Below are positions 17,609-26,887 of a stretch of DNA of 64,000 nucleotides, piece by piece; position 1 is the stretch's first letter, and the number at the start of each line of letters is the position of its first letter. A program made the position numbers and the translations under genes. The stretch comes from Prauserella shujinwangii (GTDB lineage Bacteria > Actinomycetota > Actinomycetes > Mycobacteriales > Pseudonocardiaceae). The notes beneath the pieces are model-generated. The model had not been told where the DNA came from. It did no database searches and saw only the letters and a list, made by a program, of their open reading frames with translations. Location of the stretch: the NCBI RefSeq assembly GCF_003001955.1, contig NZ_PVNH01000010.1, positions 244,893 through 308,892 on the forward strand, given 5' to 3'.

Positions 17609-18799
17609 GTGACCCAGCCCAGGCCCGCAGGCCAGCACACCGTCCGCAGGCACAACTCCGCGCTCGTGCTCGCCGCCGTCGCGGAGTCGCCCGGGATCTC
17701 CCGCGCGGGTGTGGCGGCACGCACCGGCCTGACCAAGGCGACCGTCTCCAGCCTGGTCGACCGGCTGATCGGGGCGTCCCTCGTGCACGACGCCGGGCCG
17801 GAACGGCGGCCAGGACCGGGCAGGCGGGGCACCTCCCTGTCGCTGTGCCCGTCCGGACCGCACGGGCTCGGCGTGGAGATCGGCGTGGACTACGTGGCGA
17901 CCTGTCTGGTCGACCTCACCGGCCGGACCCGGCACGAACGGGTGCGGCCCGCGGAGAACCGGTCCCGGCCGGTGCCCGAGGTGCTGGCCGAGGTCGCCGC
18001 GGAGCTCACCGCGGCGCTCGGCGAGGCCGGGGCGCTCGGCGTCGCCGTCGGCGGGATCGGGGTCGCCGTGCCCGGCCTGGTCGAGGCGTCCACCGGGCTG
18101 CTGCGGCGCGCGCCCAACCTGGACTGGGACGACGTCGACGTGCCCGCCGAGCTGCGTGACCGGGCCGCCCTGCCCGACGTGGAGATCCTCGTGGGCAACG
18201 AGGCGAACTTCGCCGCGCTGGCCGAACTGTGGGCGGGCGGCCACACCGGGCCGCGCGACTTCGTCCACGTGTCCGGGGAGATCGGCATCGGCGCGGGCAT
18301 CGTCATCGGCGGGGAACTGTTCGACGGCGTGCACGGGTTCGGCGGGGAGCTGGGGCACTTCCCGGTCACCCCGGACGGGCCACGCTGCACGTGCGGCGCT
18401 CGCGGCTGCCTGGAACGGCTCGCCGGGCAGGACGTGATCCTGGAGCGAGCCGGGGCCGCCGACCTCGGCGACCTGCTCGACCGGCTCGTCGCGGGCGAGG
18501 ACCGGGCGGCCGGTGCGGTACGGGAGGCCGGACGCTGGCTGGGCACGGCGCTGTCCGCCGTGGTCAACCTGCTCGACGTGCCCGCCGTCGTGCTCGGTGG
18601 CACCTACGCGCACCTGCACCCGTGGCTGGCCGACCCGCTGCGGGCCGAGCTGCGGGCCAGGGTGCTCGGCGGACCCTGGTCTCCGGTCGAGGTGCTGCGC
18701 TCCGACCTCGGCACCGAGGCGGCGGTCCGCGGCGCGGCCGCCTCCGCCGTCCGCACCATCCTCGCCGATCCGGACGCCTTCATGGCCTCGCTCAGCTGA
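17609..18799 (+). CDS. ROK family transcriptional repressor, XylR-like
   Basis: Protein of 396 residues. An N-terminal winged helix (about 10-70; ISRAGVAARTGLTKATVSSLVDRL) is joined to a ROK sugar-kinase-like domain. GVEIGVDYVATCLVDLTG marks the start of the ROK fold, and the zinc motif CTCGARGCLERL (CxCGxxGCxE) is intact. The position back to back with xylA indicates control of xylose use. Its stop overlaps the convergent S9 peptidase gene by 8 bp. Confidence 0.92.
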   Translation: MTQPRPAGQHTVRRHNSALVLAAVAESPGISRAGVAARTGLTKATVSSLVDRLIGASLVHDAGPERRPGPGRRGTSLSLCPSGPHGLGVEIGVDYVATCLVDLTGRTRHERVRPAENRSRPVPEVLAEVAAELTAALGEAGALGVAVGGIGVAVPGLVEASTGLLRRAPNLDWDDVDVPAELRDRAALPDVEILVGNEANFAALAELWAGGHTGPRDFVHVSGEIGIGAGIVIGGELFDGVHGFGGELGHFPVTPDGPRCTCGARGCLERLAGQDVILERAGAADLGDLLDRLVAGEDRAAGAVREAGRWLGTALSAVVNLLDVPAVVLGGTYAHLHPWLADPLRAELRARVLGGPWSPVEVLRSDLGTEAAVRGAAASAVRTILADPDAFMASLS

Positions 18800-20801
18800 G
18801 CACCGCGGGCCTCCGCCACGGCGCACCGCGCACGTGGTGGTCGAGGAACGCGAGCACGGTGGCGTAGCAGGCCTTGATGTTGCCGGGCTTGCCGATGAAG
18901 TGCCCCTCGCCGGGGAAGAGCAGGAACTTGTGCGGCGCCGGGCCGCCCGGGACCGCCGACCGGGACGACAGGTCCCGCCACAGGTGCAGCGCCTCCCCGA
19001 CCGGGACCCGGTGGTCCCGGTCGCCGTGCACGACGAGCATCGGCGTGGTGACCGCGTCGGCGAACCGGTGCGGCGAGTACCGCCGGGCGGTGTCCCGGGA
19101 CCGCTGCCTGCGCATCAGGTGGGCCGTGTCGGCGGTGTCGGCCGACCGGTCCAGGTCCCAGATCGAGGCGTGCGTGACGATCGCGGCGAACCGTCCGGTG
19201 TGCCCGGCGATCCAGTTGGCCAGGTAGCCGCCGAACGACGCGCCCGCGACCGCGGCCCGGTCCGCGTCGATGTCCGGACGGCCCTGGGCGGCGCCGGTGA
19301 GCGCCAGGATGTCCGTGTACGGCGCGTCGCCGAAGGCGGCCCAGCCGCGCCGGACGAAATCCAGCCCGTACCCGGTGGACAGCGCGTAGTCCGGCAGCAG
19401 GACGGCGTACCCCCGGGCGACCGGGACCCACGGGTTCCACCGCCAGCTCCAGGTGTTGCCGGAGGCGAGCGGTCCGCCGTGGACCTGCACGAGCAGCGGC
19501 GCGGGCGAGCCCGCCCCCGCTCCGTGTGGGACGGCGAGCCAGGCTCGCAGCGGGGTCCCGTCGTCCCCGGCGGCGGTGACCTCCGCGAGGAAGCCGGGGA
19601 GCCGGACCCGCACGCCGAGGGCGTCCGCCGGGCCGGGCAGCGGCTCGGCCACCGGGGCACCGCCCAGCGGGACGCGGACGGGTGCGGGCGGGCCGTCCAC
19701 CGCCGACCGCAGCGCGTACACCCACCGCCCGTCCGGCGAGACGCACGGGTCGGTGTAGGCACCGTGGTCACCGGTCAGCCGCGCGGCGTCGCCCGTGGCG
19801 AGGTCCACCCGCCACAACGGTGCCCGGCCGTGGTCGTCCGCGGCGACGACGACCGCGCCGCCGTCCGGGCTCCACCGGGGTTCCCGGGGCCAGCGGTCCC
19901 CGCCCGCCGCCACCGCGCGCGGCGCGCCGCCGGTGAGCGGGGCGACGCCGAGGCACACGTCGCCGGGATCGGCCGGGGTGTACCGGGTCCGCCGGAGGAA
20001 CACCACGTGCGTACCGTCCGGGGAGACCCGCGGTGAGCCGTACTCGTGGCCGGGCTCGTCCGCCAGCGTCCGGCGCCGTCCCGTCCCGGCGTCGATGGCC
20101 ACGAGCGTGTGCCGCTGCGCGCCGCCCGGCTCGGCCACCGCCCACAGGCTGACCACGGTGCGGCCGTCCGGGGTGATGTCCCACGTGCACTCGTCGCCGA
20201 GCGCGCGCCCCACGTGCCCGGTGAGGTCGGTGGGCGGCACCGGCCCGTCCCGGGCCGCGCCGAGGTCGACGGCGAGCAGGCGCGTCCGGCCGGGGCCGAG
20301 GTCGTGGTCCCAGTGCCGGACCGGGAACTCCTCGTGCAGCAGTGCCGAGACGCCCGCCCGTTCCCGGGCCGCCCGCGCCTGCTCGTCCTGGCGTACGTCC
20401 CGGGACCCCGGCAGCATCGCCGCGCCGACCACGGCCGTCTCGCCGCCGGCGACGAGCCCGCGCGCCCCGGCGGGCAGGCGCGCGACGGCCCGGGGCGCAC
20501 CGCCCCCGGCCGGGCGGAGCCACAGCGACGGCTCCGGCGCGTCGGAGACGAACAGCAGATCGCCCCGGGAGGTGAACGCCACCGTGCCCGCGATGTCCCC
20601 CGCCACCCCGCCGGGGTCCAGGGGCCGCGCGGGCCGCGCACCGTGCGGATCGACGTCCCAGAGCCCGGTCCGGAACCGGTGGGCGTCGTGATCGGGCACC
20701 GCCACGCCGGTGACGAGCCGCCCGCCGTCCGGCGACAGCCACAGCCCGGCAGGCCGGGGCAGTTCGACGAACGCGTCCAGGTCTCCGAATTCTTCGAACA
20801 C
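18792..20801 (-). CDS. S9 family (prolyl oligopeptidase-like) serine peptidase
   Basis: Protein of 669 residues with an N-terminal beta-propeller of TolB/WD-like repeats (about 1-380; repeated SPDG motifs) and a C-terminal alpha/beta-hydrolase domain. Catalytic residues are visible: Ser in AAVAGASFGGYLANW, Asp in VVHGDRDHRVPVGE and His in FPGEGHFIGKPGN. No signal peptide is seen, so it is probably cytoplasmic and trims oligopeptides, as acylaminoacyl-peptidase-type members do. GTG start at 20801. It overlaps the end of the convergent ROK gene. Confidence 0.9.
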   Translation of the reverse strand: MFEEFGDLDAFVELPRPAGLWLSPDGGRLVTGVAVPDHDAHRFRTGLWDVDPHGARPARPLDPGGVAGDIAGTVAFTSRGDLLFVSDAPEPSLWLRPAGGGAPRAVARLPAGARGLVAGGETAVVGAAMLPGSRDVRQDEQARAARERAGVSALLHEEFPVRHWDHDLGPGRTRLLAVDLGAARDGPVPPTDLTGHVGRALGDECTWDITPDGRTVVSLWAVAEPGGAQRHTLVAIDAGTGRRRTLADEPGHEYGSPRVSPDGTHVVFLRRTRYTPADPGDVCLGVAPLTGGAPRAVAAGGDRWPREPRWSPDGGAVVVAADDHGRAPLWRVDLATGDAARLTGDHGAYTDPCVSPDGRWVYALRSAVDGPPAPVRVPLGGAPVAEPLPGPADALGVRVRLPGFLAEVTAAGDDGTPLRAWLAVPHGAGAGSPAPLLVQVHGGPLASGNTWSWRWNPWVPVARGYAVLLPDYALSTGYGLDFVRRGWAAFGDAPYTDILALTGAAQGRPDIDADRAAVAGASFGGYLANWIAGHTGRFAAIVTHASIWDLDRSADTADTAHLMRRQRSRDTARRYSPHRFADAVTTPMLVVHGDRDHRVPVGEALHLWRDLSSRSAVPGGPAPHKFLLFPGEGHFIGKPGNIKACYATVLAFLDHHVRGAPWRRPAVLS

Positions 20802-20992
20802 CTGTTCGATCCTGCCGCCCGGTCGCGGTCATGGCAAGGGCCGTGTCACATGCCGGGCTTCGGCGGTGCTCCGACAATGTGGGGAACGACGTGGAGGTCC
20901 CGGAGCGCCGGGGGACCGTGCCCGCCACCCTGTCCGCGACCGCGTCCCCGGGCAGCGGCGGCGTGACCGGGCGGACCGAGCGGAAGGACGAG

Positions 20993-21517
20993 GTGGCCGT
21001 GCCGGGTCCGCAGCGACGACGGGCCGTCCGGGCCGACCTCGAACAGGTCTTCCGCGCGTCCTATCCGCGGGTGGTCGCGGTCGCCGCGCGGGTGCTCGGT
21101 TCCCGCGACGGTGCCGAGGACGTGGCACAGGAGGTGTTCCTGGCCTTCGGGCGCTCGTCCGTGCCCGCCGGGGAGGCGGCGGGATGGTTGTCCGTCGCCG
21201 CCGCGCACACCGCGCTGAACCACCTCCGGTCCGGCCGCCGCCGGGCCTCCCGGGAGCAGTCCGCCCGGGGTGTCGACGCCGCCTCCCCCGACGTCGCCGA
21301 TGCCGTCGTGACCCTCGACGAGCGCCGCCGCGTGCGGGCCGCGCTGGCCCGGCTTCCCCGGAGGCAGGCCGTGGCGCTGGTCCTGCGGCACAGCGGCCTC
21401 AGCTACGCCGAGGTCGCCGCCGCCCTCGGCCTGTCCCCCGGCAGCGTCGGCACCACCGTGCGGCGCGCCGAATCCGCCCTGCGTGAGGAGTTGAACCGTC
21501 ATGCGTCATCCCACTGA
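20993..21517 (+). CDS. ECF-type RNA polymerase sigma factor
   Basis: Protein of 174 residues. Region 2 includes DLEQVFRASYPRVVAVAARV and DGAEDVAQEVFLAFGR. Region 4 includes LPRRQAVALVLRHSGLSYAE followed by an HTH. GTG 20993 was chosen because GGAAGG lies 5 nt upstream and the sigma fold starts right after it; the frame extends further upstream without sigma sequence. The following gene overlaps by 17 bp and encodes a zinc-finger membrane protein, the expected anti-sigma partner. Confidence 0.9.
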   Translation: MAVPGPQRRRAVRADLEQVFRASYPRVVAVAARVLGSRDGAEDVAQEVFLAFGRSSVPAGEAAGWLSVAAAHTALNHLRSGRRRASREQSARGVDAASPDVADAVVTLDERRRVRAALARLPRRQAVALVLRHSGLSYAEVAAALGLSPGSVGTTVRRAESALREELNRHASSH

Positions 21518-22595
21518 CGGCACGCTGCGCCGGCTCCTGGACGAGCCCGCCGGTGTCGCCGATGCCGATCGCCGGCACGTCGCGGGCTGCCCGGTGTGCC
21601 GTTCCGCACTGGCCGCCGTCCAGGAGGACGCGGCCGCGGCGGGCGCGGCGCTGCACGCCGGCCTCACCGTGGACGGCGCGGACACCGACGCGGGGTGGCA
21701 CCGCCTGTCCCGGGAAGTCGCCTCCGGCCGTCCGCGGCCGCGCCCCGCGGCGGCCCGCACCGGCCGGTGGCGGGCGGCGCTGCGCAGCCCGGTCACCGCG
21801 GTGGTCGCCGTCGTCGCCCTGCTCACCGGCGCCGGTGCCGCCGCCGCCGCGAACTGGCTGCAGATCTTCCGCACCGAGCAGATCGCCCCGGTCACGATCA
21901 GCCAGGCCGACCTGGTCGCGCTGCCCGACCTGTCCGCCTACGGGGAGGTCGAGACGAGCGGGGACGTCGACCTGCGGCAGGTGGCCGGCCGGGCCGAGGC
22001 GGCGGAGGCCACCGGCATCCCGGTGCCGCGCGTGACCGCATTGCCCCGCGGCGTGACGGGAGAACCGGAATACCAGGTCGCCGGGCAGGTGAGCGCGGTG
22101 TTCACCTTCTCGGCGGAGAAGGCCGCACGGGCCGCCGAGGCGGCGGGCGAGACACTGCCGGCGCCACCGCCGGGCCTCGACGGCAGCCGGTTCCGGCTGA
22201 CCGGAGGTCCCGGCTTCGCCGCGGTCTGGTCGGAGCCGCGCGGCGTGCCCGCCATGATCGTGGCCCGCGCGGTCGCGCCCTCCGCGTACTCCGAGGGCAT
22301 CCCGTTCGAGACGGCCCGCGACTACCTGCTGTCCCTGCCCGGCCTCCCCCAGGACGTCGCGTCGCGGCTGCGCGGGTTCTCCGGTGCCGGGACGACGCTG
22401 CCCCTGCCGGTCCCGGACGGGCTGGTGACGACCTCCACCGCGGACGTGGGCGGGGCACCGGCCACGGTGCTCACGTCGCGGGACGGCCTGCTCGCGGGCG
22501 TGGTGTGGGTGGACGACGGCATCGTCACCGCGGTGGGCGGCCCGCTCACCGACGACGAGGTGCTGTCGGTGGCCCGCGAGGTGGCGTCGCGATGA
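21501..22595 (+). CDS. Putative membrane-anchored zinc-finger anti-sigma factor
   Basis: Protein of 364 residues. An N-terminal HxxxCxxC motif (RRHVAGCPVCRSAL, about 25-38) marks an anti-sigma zinc finger. A single membrane helix lies near 97-117 (SPVTAVVAVVALLTGAGAAA), followed by an extracytoplasmic domain of about 245 residues with no recognised family. That domain could sense an envelope signal. The gene overlaps the sigma gene and, through ATGA, the ABC ATPase gene. The exporter may therefore be co-regulated with the sigma factor. Confidence 0.8.
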   Translation: MRHPTDGTLRRLLDEPAGVADADRRHVAGCPVCRSALAAVQEDAAAAGAALHAGLTVDGADTDAGWHRLSREVASGRPRPRPAAARTGRWRAALRSPVTAVVAVVALLTGAGAAAAANWLQIFRTEQIAPVTISQADLVALPDLSAYGEVETSGDVDLRQVAGRAEAAEATGIPVPRVTALPRGVTGEPEYQVAGQVSAVFTFSAEKAARAAEAAGETLPAPPPGLDGSRFRLTGGPGFAAVWSEPRGVPAMIVARAVAPSAYSEGIPFETARDYLLSLPGLPQDVASRLRGFSGAGTTLPLPVPDGLVTTSTADVGGAPATVLTSRDGLLAGVVWVDDGIVTAVGGPLTDDEVLSVAREVASR

Positions 22596-23563
22596 CCGCG
22601 GGCCCGTCCGGCGAGACCGCGGCACGGTTGCTCGCCGAGCTGCCCCCGTCGCCGGCGGTGTGGTGCTCGGGCCTGCGCAAGCGGTACCGGCGGCGCACCG
22701 CCGTCGAGGACGTGTCCTTCTCCGTCGGCCGCGGCGAGGTGGTCGGCCTGCTCGGGCCCAACGGGGCCGGGAAGACGAGCGTCGTCAAGATCCTGCTCGG
22801 CCTGGTCCGGCCCGACGCGGGCGAGGTGCTGCTGCTCGGGCGGCCCGCGCAGGACCCACGGGCCCGGGCCCGGGTCGGCTACCTGCCTGAGCTGTTCCGG
22901 TACCAGCCGTGGCTCAGCGCCGACGAGGTGCTGCGCCTGCACGTCCGGCTCACGGGCGCGGCGGTACCCGAGGGGGAACGCCGGGAGTGCCTGGCCCTCG
23001 TCGGCCTCGCCGACCGGGCGGGTGACCGGGTGGGCGGCTTCTCCAAGGGCATGCAGCAGCGCCTCGGCCTCGCCGTCGCCCTGGTGGCCCGTCCTGAGCT
23101 CGTGGTCCTCGACGAGCCGACGAGCGCCCTCGATCCACTCGGCCGGGCCGATGTGCGGGACCTGCTGCTCTCGCTCAAGGCGCGCGAGGTCGCCGTGCTG
23201 GTCAACTCGCACCTCATCAGCGAGGTCGAGCGGGTCTGCGACCGGGTCGTCATCCTCGACAAGGGCCGCCTCGCCGCGTCCGGCACCCTCCAGGAGCTGC
23301 TCGGCCAGCAGGAGGTCCGGCTGCGGCTCGACGGGGTGACCGCGCGGGCCGAGGCCCGGCTCGCCGCCGCGGGCGGGCTGACCCGGGAAGGGAACTCGTT
23401 CACCATCGCGCTCGCCGACGAGGACACCGCCACCGTCCCGGACCTCGTGGCGGATCTCGTCGCGCTCGGCGTGCGCGTGCACGCCGTCGAACCCGCGCGG
23501 ATCACCCTCGAGGAGCGGCTGCTGGGGATCCTGCGCACCGGCTCCGGGGGTGAGCGGCCGTGA
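22592..23563 (+). CDS. ABC transporter ATP-binding protein
   Basis: Protein of 323 residues. Walker A is GLLGPNGAGKTS, the Q-loop region is GYLPELFRYQPWLSADE, the signature is GGFSKGMQQRLGLAVAL, and Walker B is ELVVLDEPTSALDP. A C-terminal extension of about 80 residues is typical of ABC-2 exporter ATPases (antibiotic or lipid export). It is coupled by 4-nt overlaps to the anti-sigma gene before it and the permease after it. Confidence 0.93.
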   Translation: MTAGPSGETAARLLAELPPSPAVWCSGLRKRYRRRTAVEDVSFSVGRGEVVGLLGPNGAGKTSVVKILLGLVRPDAGEVLLLGRPAQDPRARARVGYLPELFRYQPWLSADEVLRLHVRLTGAAVPEGERRECLALVGLADRAGDRVGGFSKGMQQRLGLAVALVARPELVVLDEPTSALDPLGRADVRDLLLSLKAREVAVLVNSHLISEVERVCDRVVILDKGRLAASGTLQELLGQQEVRLRLDGVTARAEARLAAAGGLTREGNSFTIALADEDTATVPDLVADLVALGVRVHAVEPARITLEERLLGILRTGSGGERP

Positions 23564-24408
23564 CCGCGCGCACCGTGCCGACCGTGGCCGCGCTGACCGT
23601 CCAGGAGGCCGCCCGCCGCCGGGTGCTGCGCGCGCTCGCCGTGCTGACGGTCGTGCTCCTCGCCCTCAGCGCCTGGGGGTTCTCCCGGATCGACGCCGAG
23701 TTCGGCGGGCTGACCAGCGGGGAGGCCCGGCTGGCCGCCGCCACGGTGCTCAACCTGGTGATGTTCGGCCTGAGCCTGATCGCCGCCCTCGGCACGGCGT
23801 TCCTGGCCGGGCCCACCGTGGCCGGCGACGTCGAGTCGGGGGTCGCGCTGGCGGTCCTGGCGCGCCCGGTGCGCCGCGGGGCGGTACTGCTGGGCAAGTG
23901 GCTGGGTCTCGTCGTCTTCGGCTGCGGCTTCGTTGCCGTGGCCGGGCTCACCCAGCTCCTCATCGTCCTGGCCACCACGGGCTACTGGCCGCCGGATCCG
24001 CTGACCGGGCTGGCGCTGCTCGCCGCGCAGGCCGTCGTGCTGCTCACCCTGGGCCTGCTGCTGTCCACCGTCATCTCCCCGATGGCGTCGGGGATCGTGG
24101 CCGTCGGCCTGTTCGGCGCCACGTGGATCGCGGGCGTGGTCGGCGAGATCGGCGCAGCCTTCGGCAACGAGAGCGTGGCGCGGGTCGGCACCGTCTCCCG
24201 GATGCTGCTGCCGACCGACGGCCTGTGGCGCGGGGCCATGAACGCGTTCCAGGACCCGGCCTTGCTGACGCGGTTCAGCGACGCGTTCCGGGGCCATCCG
24301 TTCCTGAGCGAGGTGACCCCGACCCCGGCCTACCTCGGGTGGGCGGGAGTCTGGGTCGCCCTCGTTCTCGGGCTCGCGGTCATCGCGTTCACCCGCCGCG
24401 ACCTGTGA
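23560..24408 (+). CDS. ABC-2 type transporter permease
   Basis: Membrane protein of 282 residues with about six hydrophobic segments (VLRALAVLTVVLLALSAWGF first; the last near ALVLGLAVIAF). AGPTVAGDVESGVALAVLARPVRRGAVLLGKWLG contains the usual ABC-2 cytoplasmic loop, here referred to by its ends AGPTVAGD and LLGKWLG. It would pair as a dimer with the upstream ATPase. The exported molecule is unknown. It is the last gene of the sigma operon and is convergent with cebR. Confidence 0.87.
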   Translation: MTARTVPTVAALTVQEAARRRVLRALAVLTVVLLALSAWGFSRIDAEFGGLTSGEARLAAATVLNLVMFGLSLIAALGTAFLAGPTVAGDVESGVALAVLARPVRRGAVLLGKWLGLVVFGCGFVAVAGLTQLLIVLATTGYWPPDPLTGLALLAAQAVVLLTLGLLLSTVISPMASGIVAVGLFGATWIAGVVGEIGAAFGNESVARVGTVSRMLLPTDGLWRGAMNAFQDPALLTRFSDAFRGHPFLSEVTPTPAYLGWAGVWVALVLGLAVIAFTRRDL

Positions 24409-24421
24409 GCCCGCGCCAGGG

Positions 24422-25462
24422 CTACGCGGACCCGCGGACCACCAGTTCGGTGGGCAGCAGGATCGAGGGTGGGAGGTGCCGCTCCCCCGCCAGCTGCGCG
24501 AGCAGCCGCCAGGTGAGCGTGCGGCCGAACTCCTCGACCGGCTGCCGCACCGTGGTCAGCGCGGGCGTCACCGAGGTCGCGAAGACGGAGTCGTCGAAGC
24601 CGACCACGGCCACGTCCTCCGGCACCCGCCTGCCCTGCCGCGTCAGCTCCCGCAGCGCGCCGACCGCGATGATGTCCGCCGCCGCGAACACCCCGTCGAT
24701 GCCGGGGTGGCGCCGCAGCAGCTCCGCCATGGCGGCCGCGCCGCCGTCCACGGAGAAGTCGCTGTGCACCACCGCGTCGGTGGGCAGGTCCGCCTCGGAC
24801 AGCCCCCGGCGCCACCCGACGAGCCGGTCGATGCCGACCGCCATGTCCTCGGGCCCGGCGATCGTCGCGATCCGGCGCCGCCCGCCCGACACCAGGTGCC
24901 GGGCGGCGAGCAGGCCACCGGTGAAGTTGTCCGCGTCCACGTAGGGCACCCCGGCGCCGCCGAGCGGGCGGCCGCCGGCGACGACCGGCACCCCGGCCGT
25001 CGCCAGCCGCCCGGGCAGCGGGTCGCTGCCGTGCATGCTCACCACCAGCGCACCATCGACGTGCCCGCTGCACAGGTAGTTCTCCAGGGCCTCCCCCTCG
25101 TCTCCGGCGTCGTCCCCGGCCAGCATCAGCACCAGCTGGCGCTTGCTGCCGGCCAGCCCGGCGTGGATGCCGCGCAGCACGCCCGCGAAGAACGGGTCAC
25201 CGAACACCCGGTCACCGGGTTCCGAGACCACGAGCGCGATCGAGTTGGTCCGCCGCGTCACGAGGCTGCGGGCGGCCTCGTTCGGGACGTACCGCAGCCG
25301 CTCGATCGCCCGGTTCACCGCCTCGCGGGCGCGCGCGCTCACCCCCGGCAGGTCGTTGATCACCCGGGAGACGGTGGAGCGGGACACGCCGGCCTCCCGC
25401 GCCACCTCCTCCAGGGTCGGCGTCGGCCGCCCGTCGACCGTCGCCTCGGCGGGATCGATCAT
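24422..25462 (-). CDS. cebR: LacI family repressor of cellobiose use, CebR
   Basis: Protein of 346 residues. The LacI HTH is TLEEVAREAGVSRSTVSRVI (about 15-34) followed by the hinge helix, then a periplasmic-binding-like ligand domain with DAVVHSDFS and VAVVGFDDSVFATSVTPAL. AGGAGAG precedes ATG 25462, which overlaps the bglC stop (ATGA). Two TGGGAGCGCT-type palindromes upstream of cebE match the operator known for streptomycete CebR, which supports the name. It is the last gene of the ceb operon, so repression is probably autoregulatory. Confidence 0.9.
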   Translation of the reverse strand: MIDPAEATVDGRPTPTLEEVAREAGVSRSTVSRVINDLPGVSARAREAVNRAIERLRYVPNEAARSLVTRRTNSIALVVSEPGDRVFGDPFFAGVLRGIHAGLAGSKRQLVLMLAGDDAGDEGEALENYLCSGHVDGALVVSMHGSDPLPGRLATAGVPVVAGGRPLGGAGVPYVDADNFTGGLLAARHLVSGGRRRIATIAGPEDMAVGIDRLVGWRRGLSEADLPTDAVVHSDFSVDGGAAAMAELLRRHPGIDGVFAAADIIAVGALRELTRQGRRVPEDVAVVGFDDSVFATSVTPALTTVRQPVEEFGRTLTWRLLAQLAGERHLPPSILLPTELVVRGSA

Positions 25463-26883
25463 CGCTCTCCTGTCGCGGGCCCGCGCAGCCCGTTGTCCGC
25501 CATCACCCGCGAATACCATGACGCACTGAGTTTCGGGGTGCGGCGCTGGGTGCGGTAGTCCACGTGCACCAGGCCGAACCGCTTGGCGTAGCCCTCGGCC
25601 CACTCGAAGTTGTCCAGCAACGACCAGTGGAAGTAACCGCGCAGGTCCACGCCCTGCCGCACGGCCTCGTGCGCCGCGCGCAGGTGGCCGTCGATGAACG
25701 CCACCCGGTCGCCGTCCTCGACGGTGCCCCGCTCGGTGAGCTGGTCCGGGAAGGCCGCGCCGTTCTCGGTGATGTACAGCGGCAGCCTCGGGTACTCCTC
25801 GTGCAGCCGCAGCAGCAGCGTGGTCAGCTCGCCCGGGTTGATGTCCCACCCCGAGTCCGTCTGCGGGAGCCCGCGCTTCGGGAAGCTCGCGCTCTCCGCG
25901 CCCACCCACTCCGACGGTGGCCCGGACTTCTCGTCGGGCTTCGCGGAGACGTAGTGATCGCGGTAGTAGTTGATGCCGAGGAAGTCCAGCCGCGCGCCGA
26001 TCGTGTCCAGATCGCCCGGCTGGACGAGTTCCCCGAGGCCATACGGCGCCAGGTCGACGAGCACGTCGTCCGGGTAGTGCCCGCGCAGCACCGGGTCGAG
26101 GAACACCCGGTTCTGCAGCCCGTCGATCCGCCTGCCCATCTCCACGTCGGCGGGGTCGTCCGGGTCGGCCACGTTGACCGGGAACAGGTTGAGCGTGATC
26201 CCCGCACCGGCCCCGGGCGCGAGGTCCCGGACGACCCGCGTGCCCAGCCCGTGTGCGAGCAGCAGGTGGTGCACGGCGGCCACCGCCGCCTCCGGCTCGG
26301 TGCGGCCCGGGGCGTGCCTGCCGGAGGCGTAGCCCGCGAACGCCGTGCACCACGGCTCGTTGAACGTCGTCCACCAGCCGACCCGGTCACCGAGGCGGCC
26401 GAGCACCGCCTCGGTGTAGTCGGCGAAACGGTGTGCGGTGTCCCGGTTCGCCCAGCCGCCGCGCTCCTCCAGTTCCTGCGGCAGGTCCCAGTGGTAGAGG
26501 GTCGGCCAGGGCACGATGTCCGCGGCCAGCAGCTCGTCGGTGAGCCGCTCGTAGAAGTCCAGCCCGGCGGGGTTCACCGCACCCCCGCCCGGGCGGATCC
26601 GCGGCCACGCGATCGAGAACCGGTAGGCCCGGACGCCCAGCTCGGACATCAGCCGCACGTCGTCGGCCATCCTGCGGTAGTGGTCGGCGGCGGGGTCCCC
26701 CGTGTCGCCGTTGGCCACCTTCCCCGGCCGTGCGCAGAAAGCGTCCCAGATGGAGGGACCTCGACCATCCACTGTGGTCGATCCCTCGATCTGAAAGGCC
26801 GCGGTGGAGACACCCCACAGGAAGTCCTGCGGGAACGTCACATCGGCTACGGCCGGGTCGGCCTCGGTACGGACAATCGACAC
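25459..26883 (-). CDS. bglC: GH1 beta-glucosidase
   Basis: Glycoside hydrolase family 1 protein of 474 residues. The acid/base Glu lies in WWTTFNEPWCTAF, the nucleophile Glu in LPLYITENGAAFPD, and the N-terminal LWGVSTAAFQIEGS and GYFHWSLLDNFEWAEGY are family signatures. No signal peptide is present, so it acts inside the cell on imported cellobiose and cello-oligosaccharides. It lies 4 bp after cebG and overlaps cebR, matching the streptomycete cebEFG-bglC arrangement. Confidence 0.95.
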   Translation of the reverse strand: MSIVRTEADPAVADVTFPQDFLWGVSTAAFQIEGSTTVDGRGPSIWDAFCARPGKVANGDTGDPAADHYRRMADDVRLMSELGVRAYRFSIAWPRIRPGGGAVNPAGLDFYERLTDELLAADIVPWPTLYHWDLPQELEERGGWANRDTAHRFADYTEAVLGRLGDRVGWWTTFNEPWCTAFAGYASGRHAPGRTEPEAAVAAVHHLLLAHGLGTRVVRDLAPGAGAGITLNLFPVNVADPDDPADVEMGRRIDGLQNRVFLDPVLRGHYPDDVLVDLAPYGLGELVQPGDLDTIGARLDFLGINYYRDHYVSAKPDEKSGPPSEWVGAESASFPKRGLPQTDSGWDINPGELTTLLLRLHEEYPRLPLYITENGAAFPDQLTERGTVEDGDRVAFIDGHLRAAHEAVRQGVDLRGYFHWSLLDNFEWAEGYAKRFGLVHVDYRTQRRTPKLSASWYSRVMADNGLRGPATGER

Positions 26884-26887
26884 GAAT

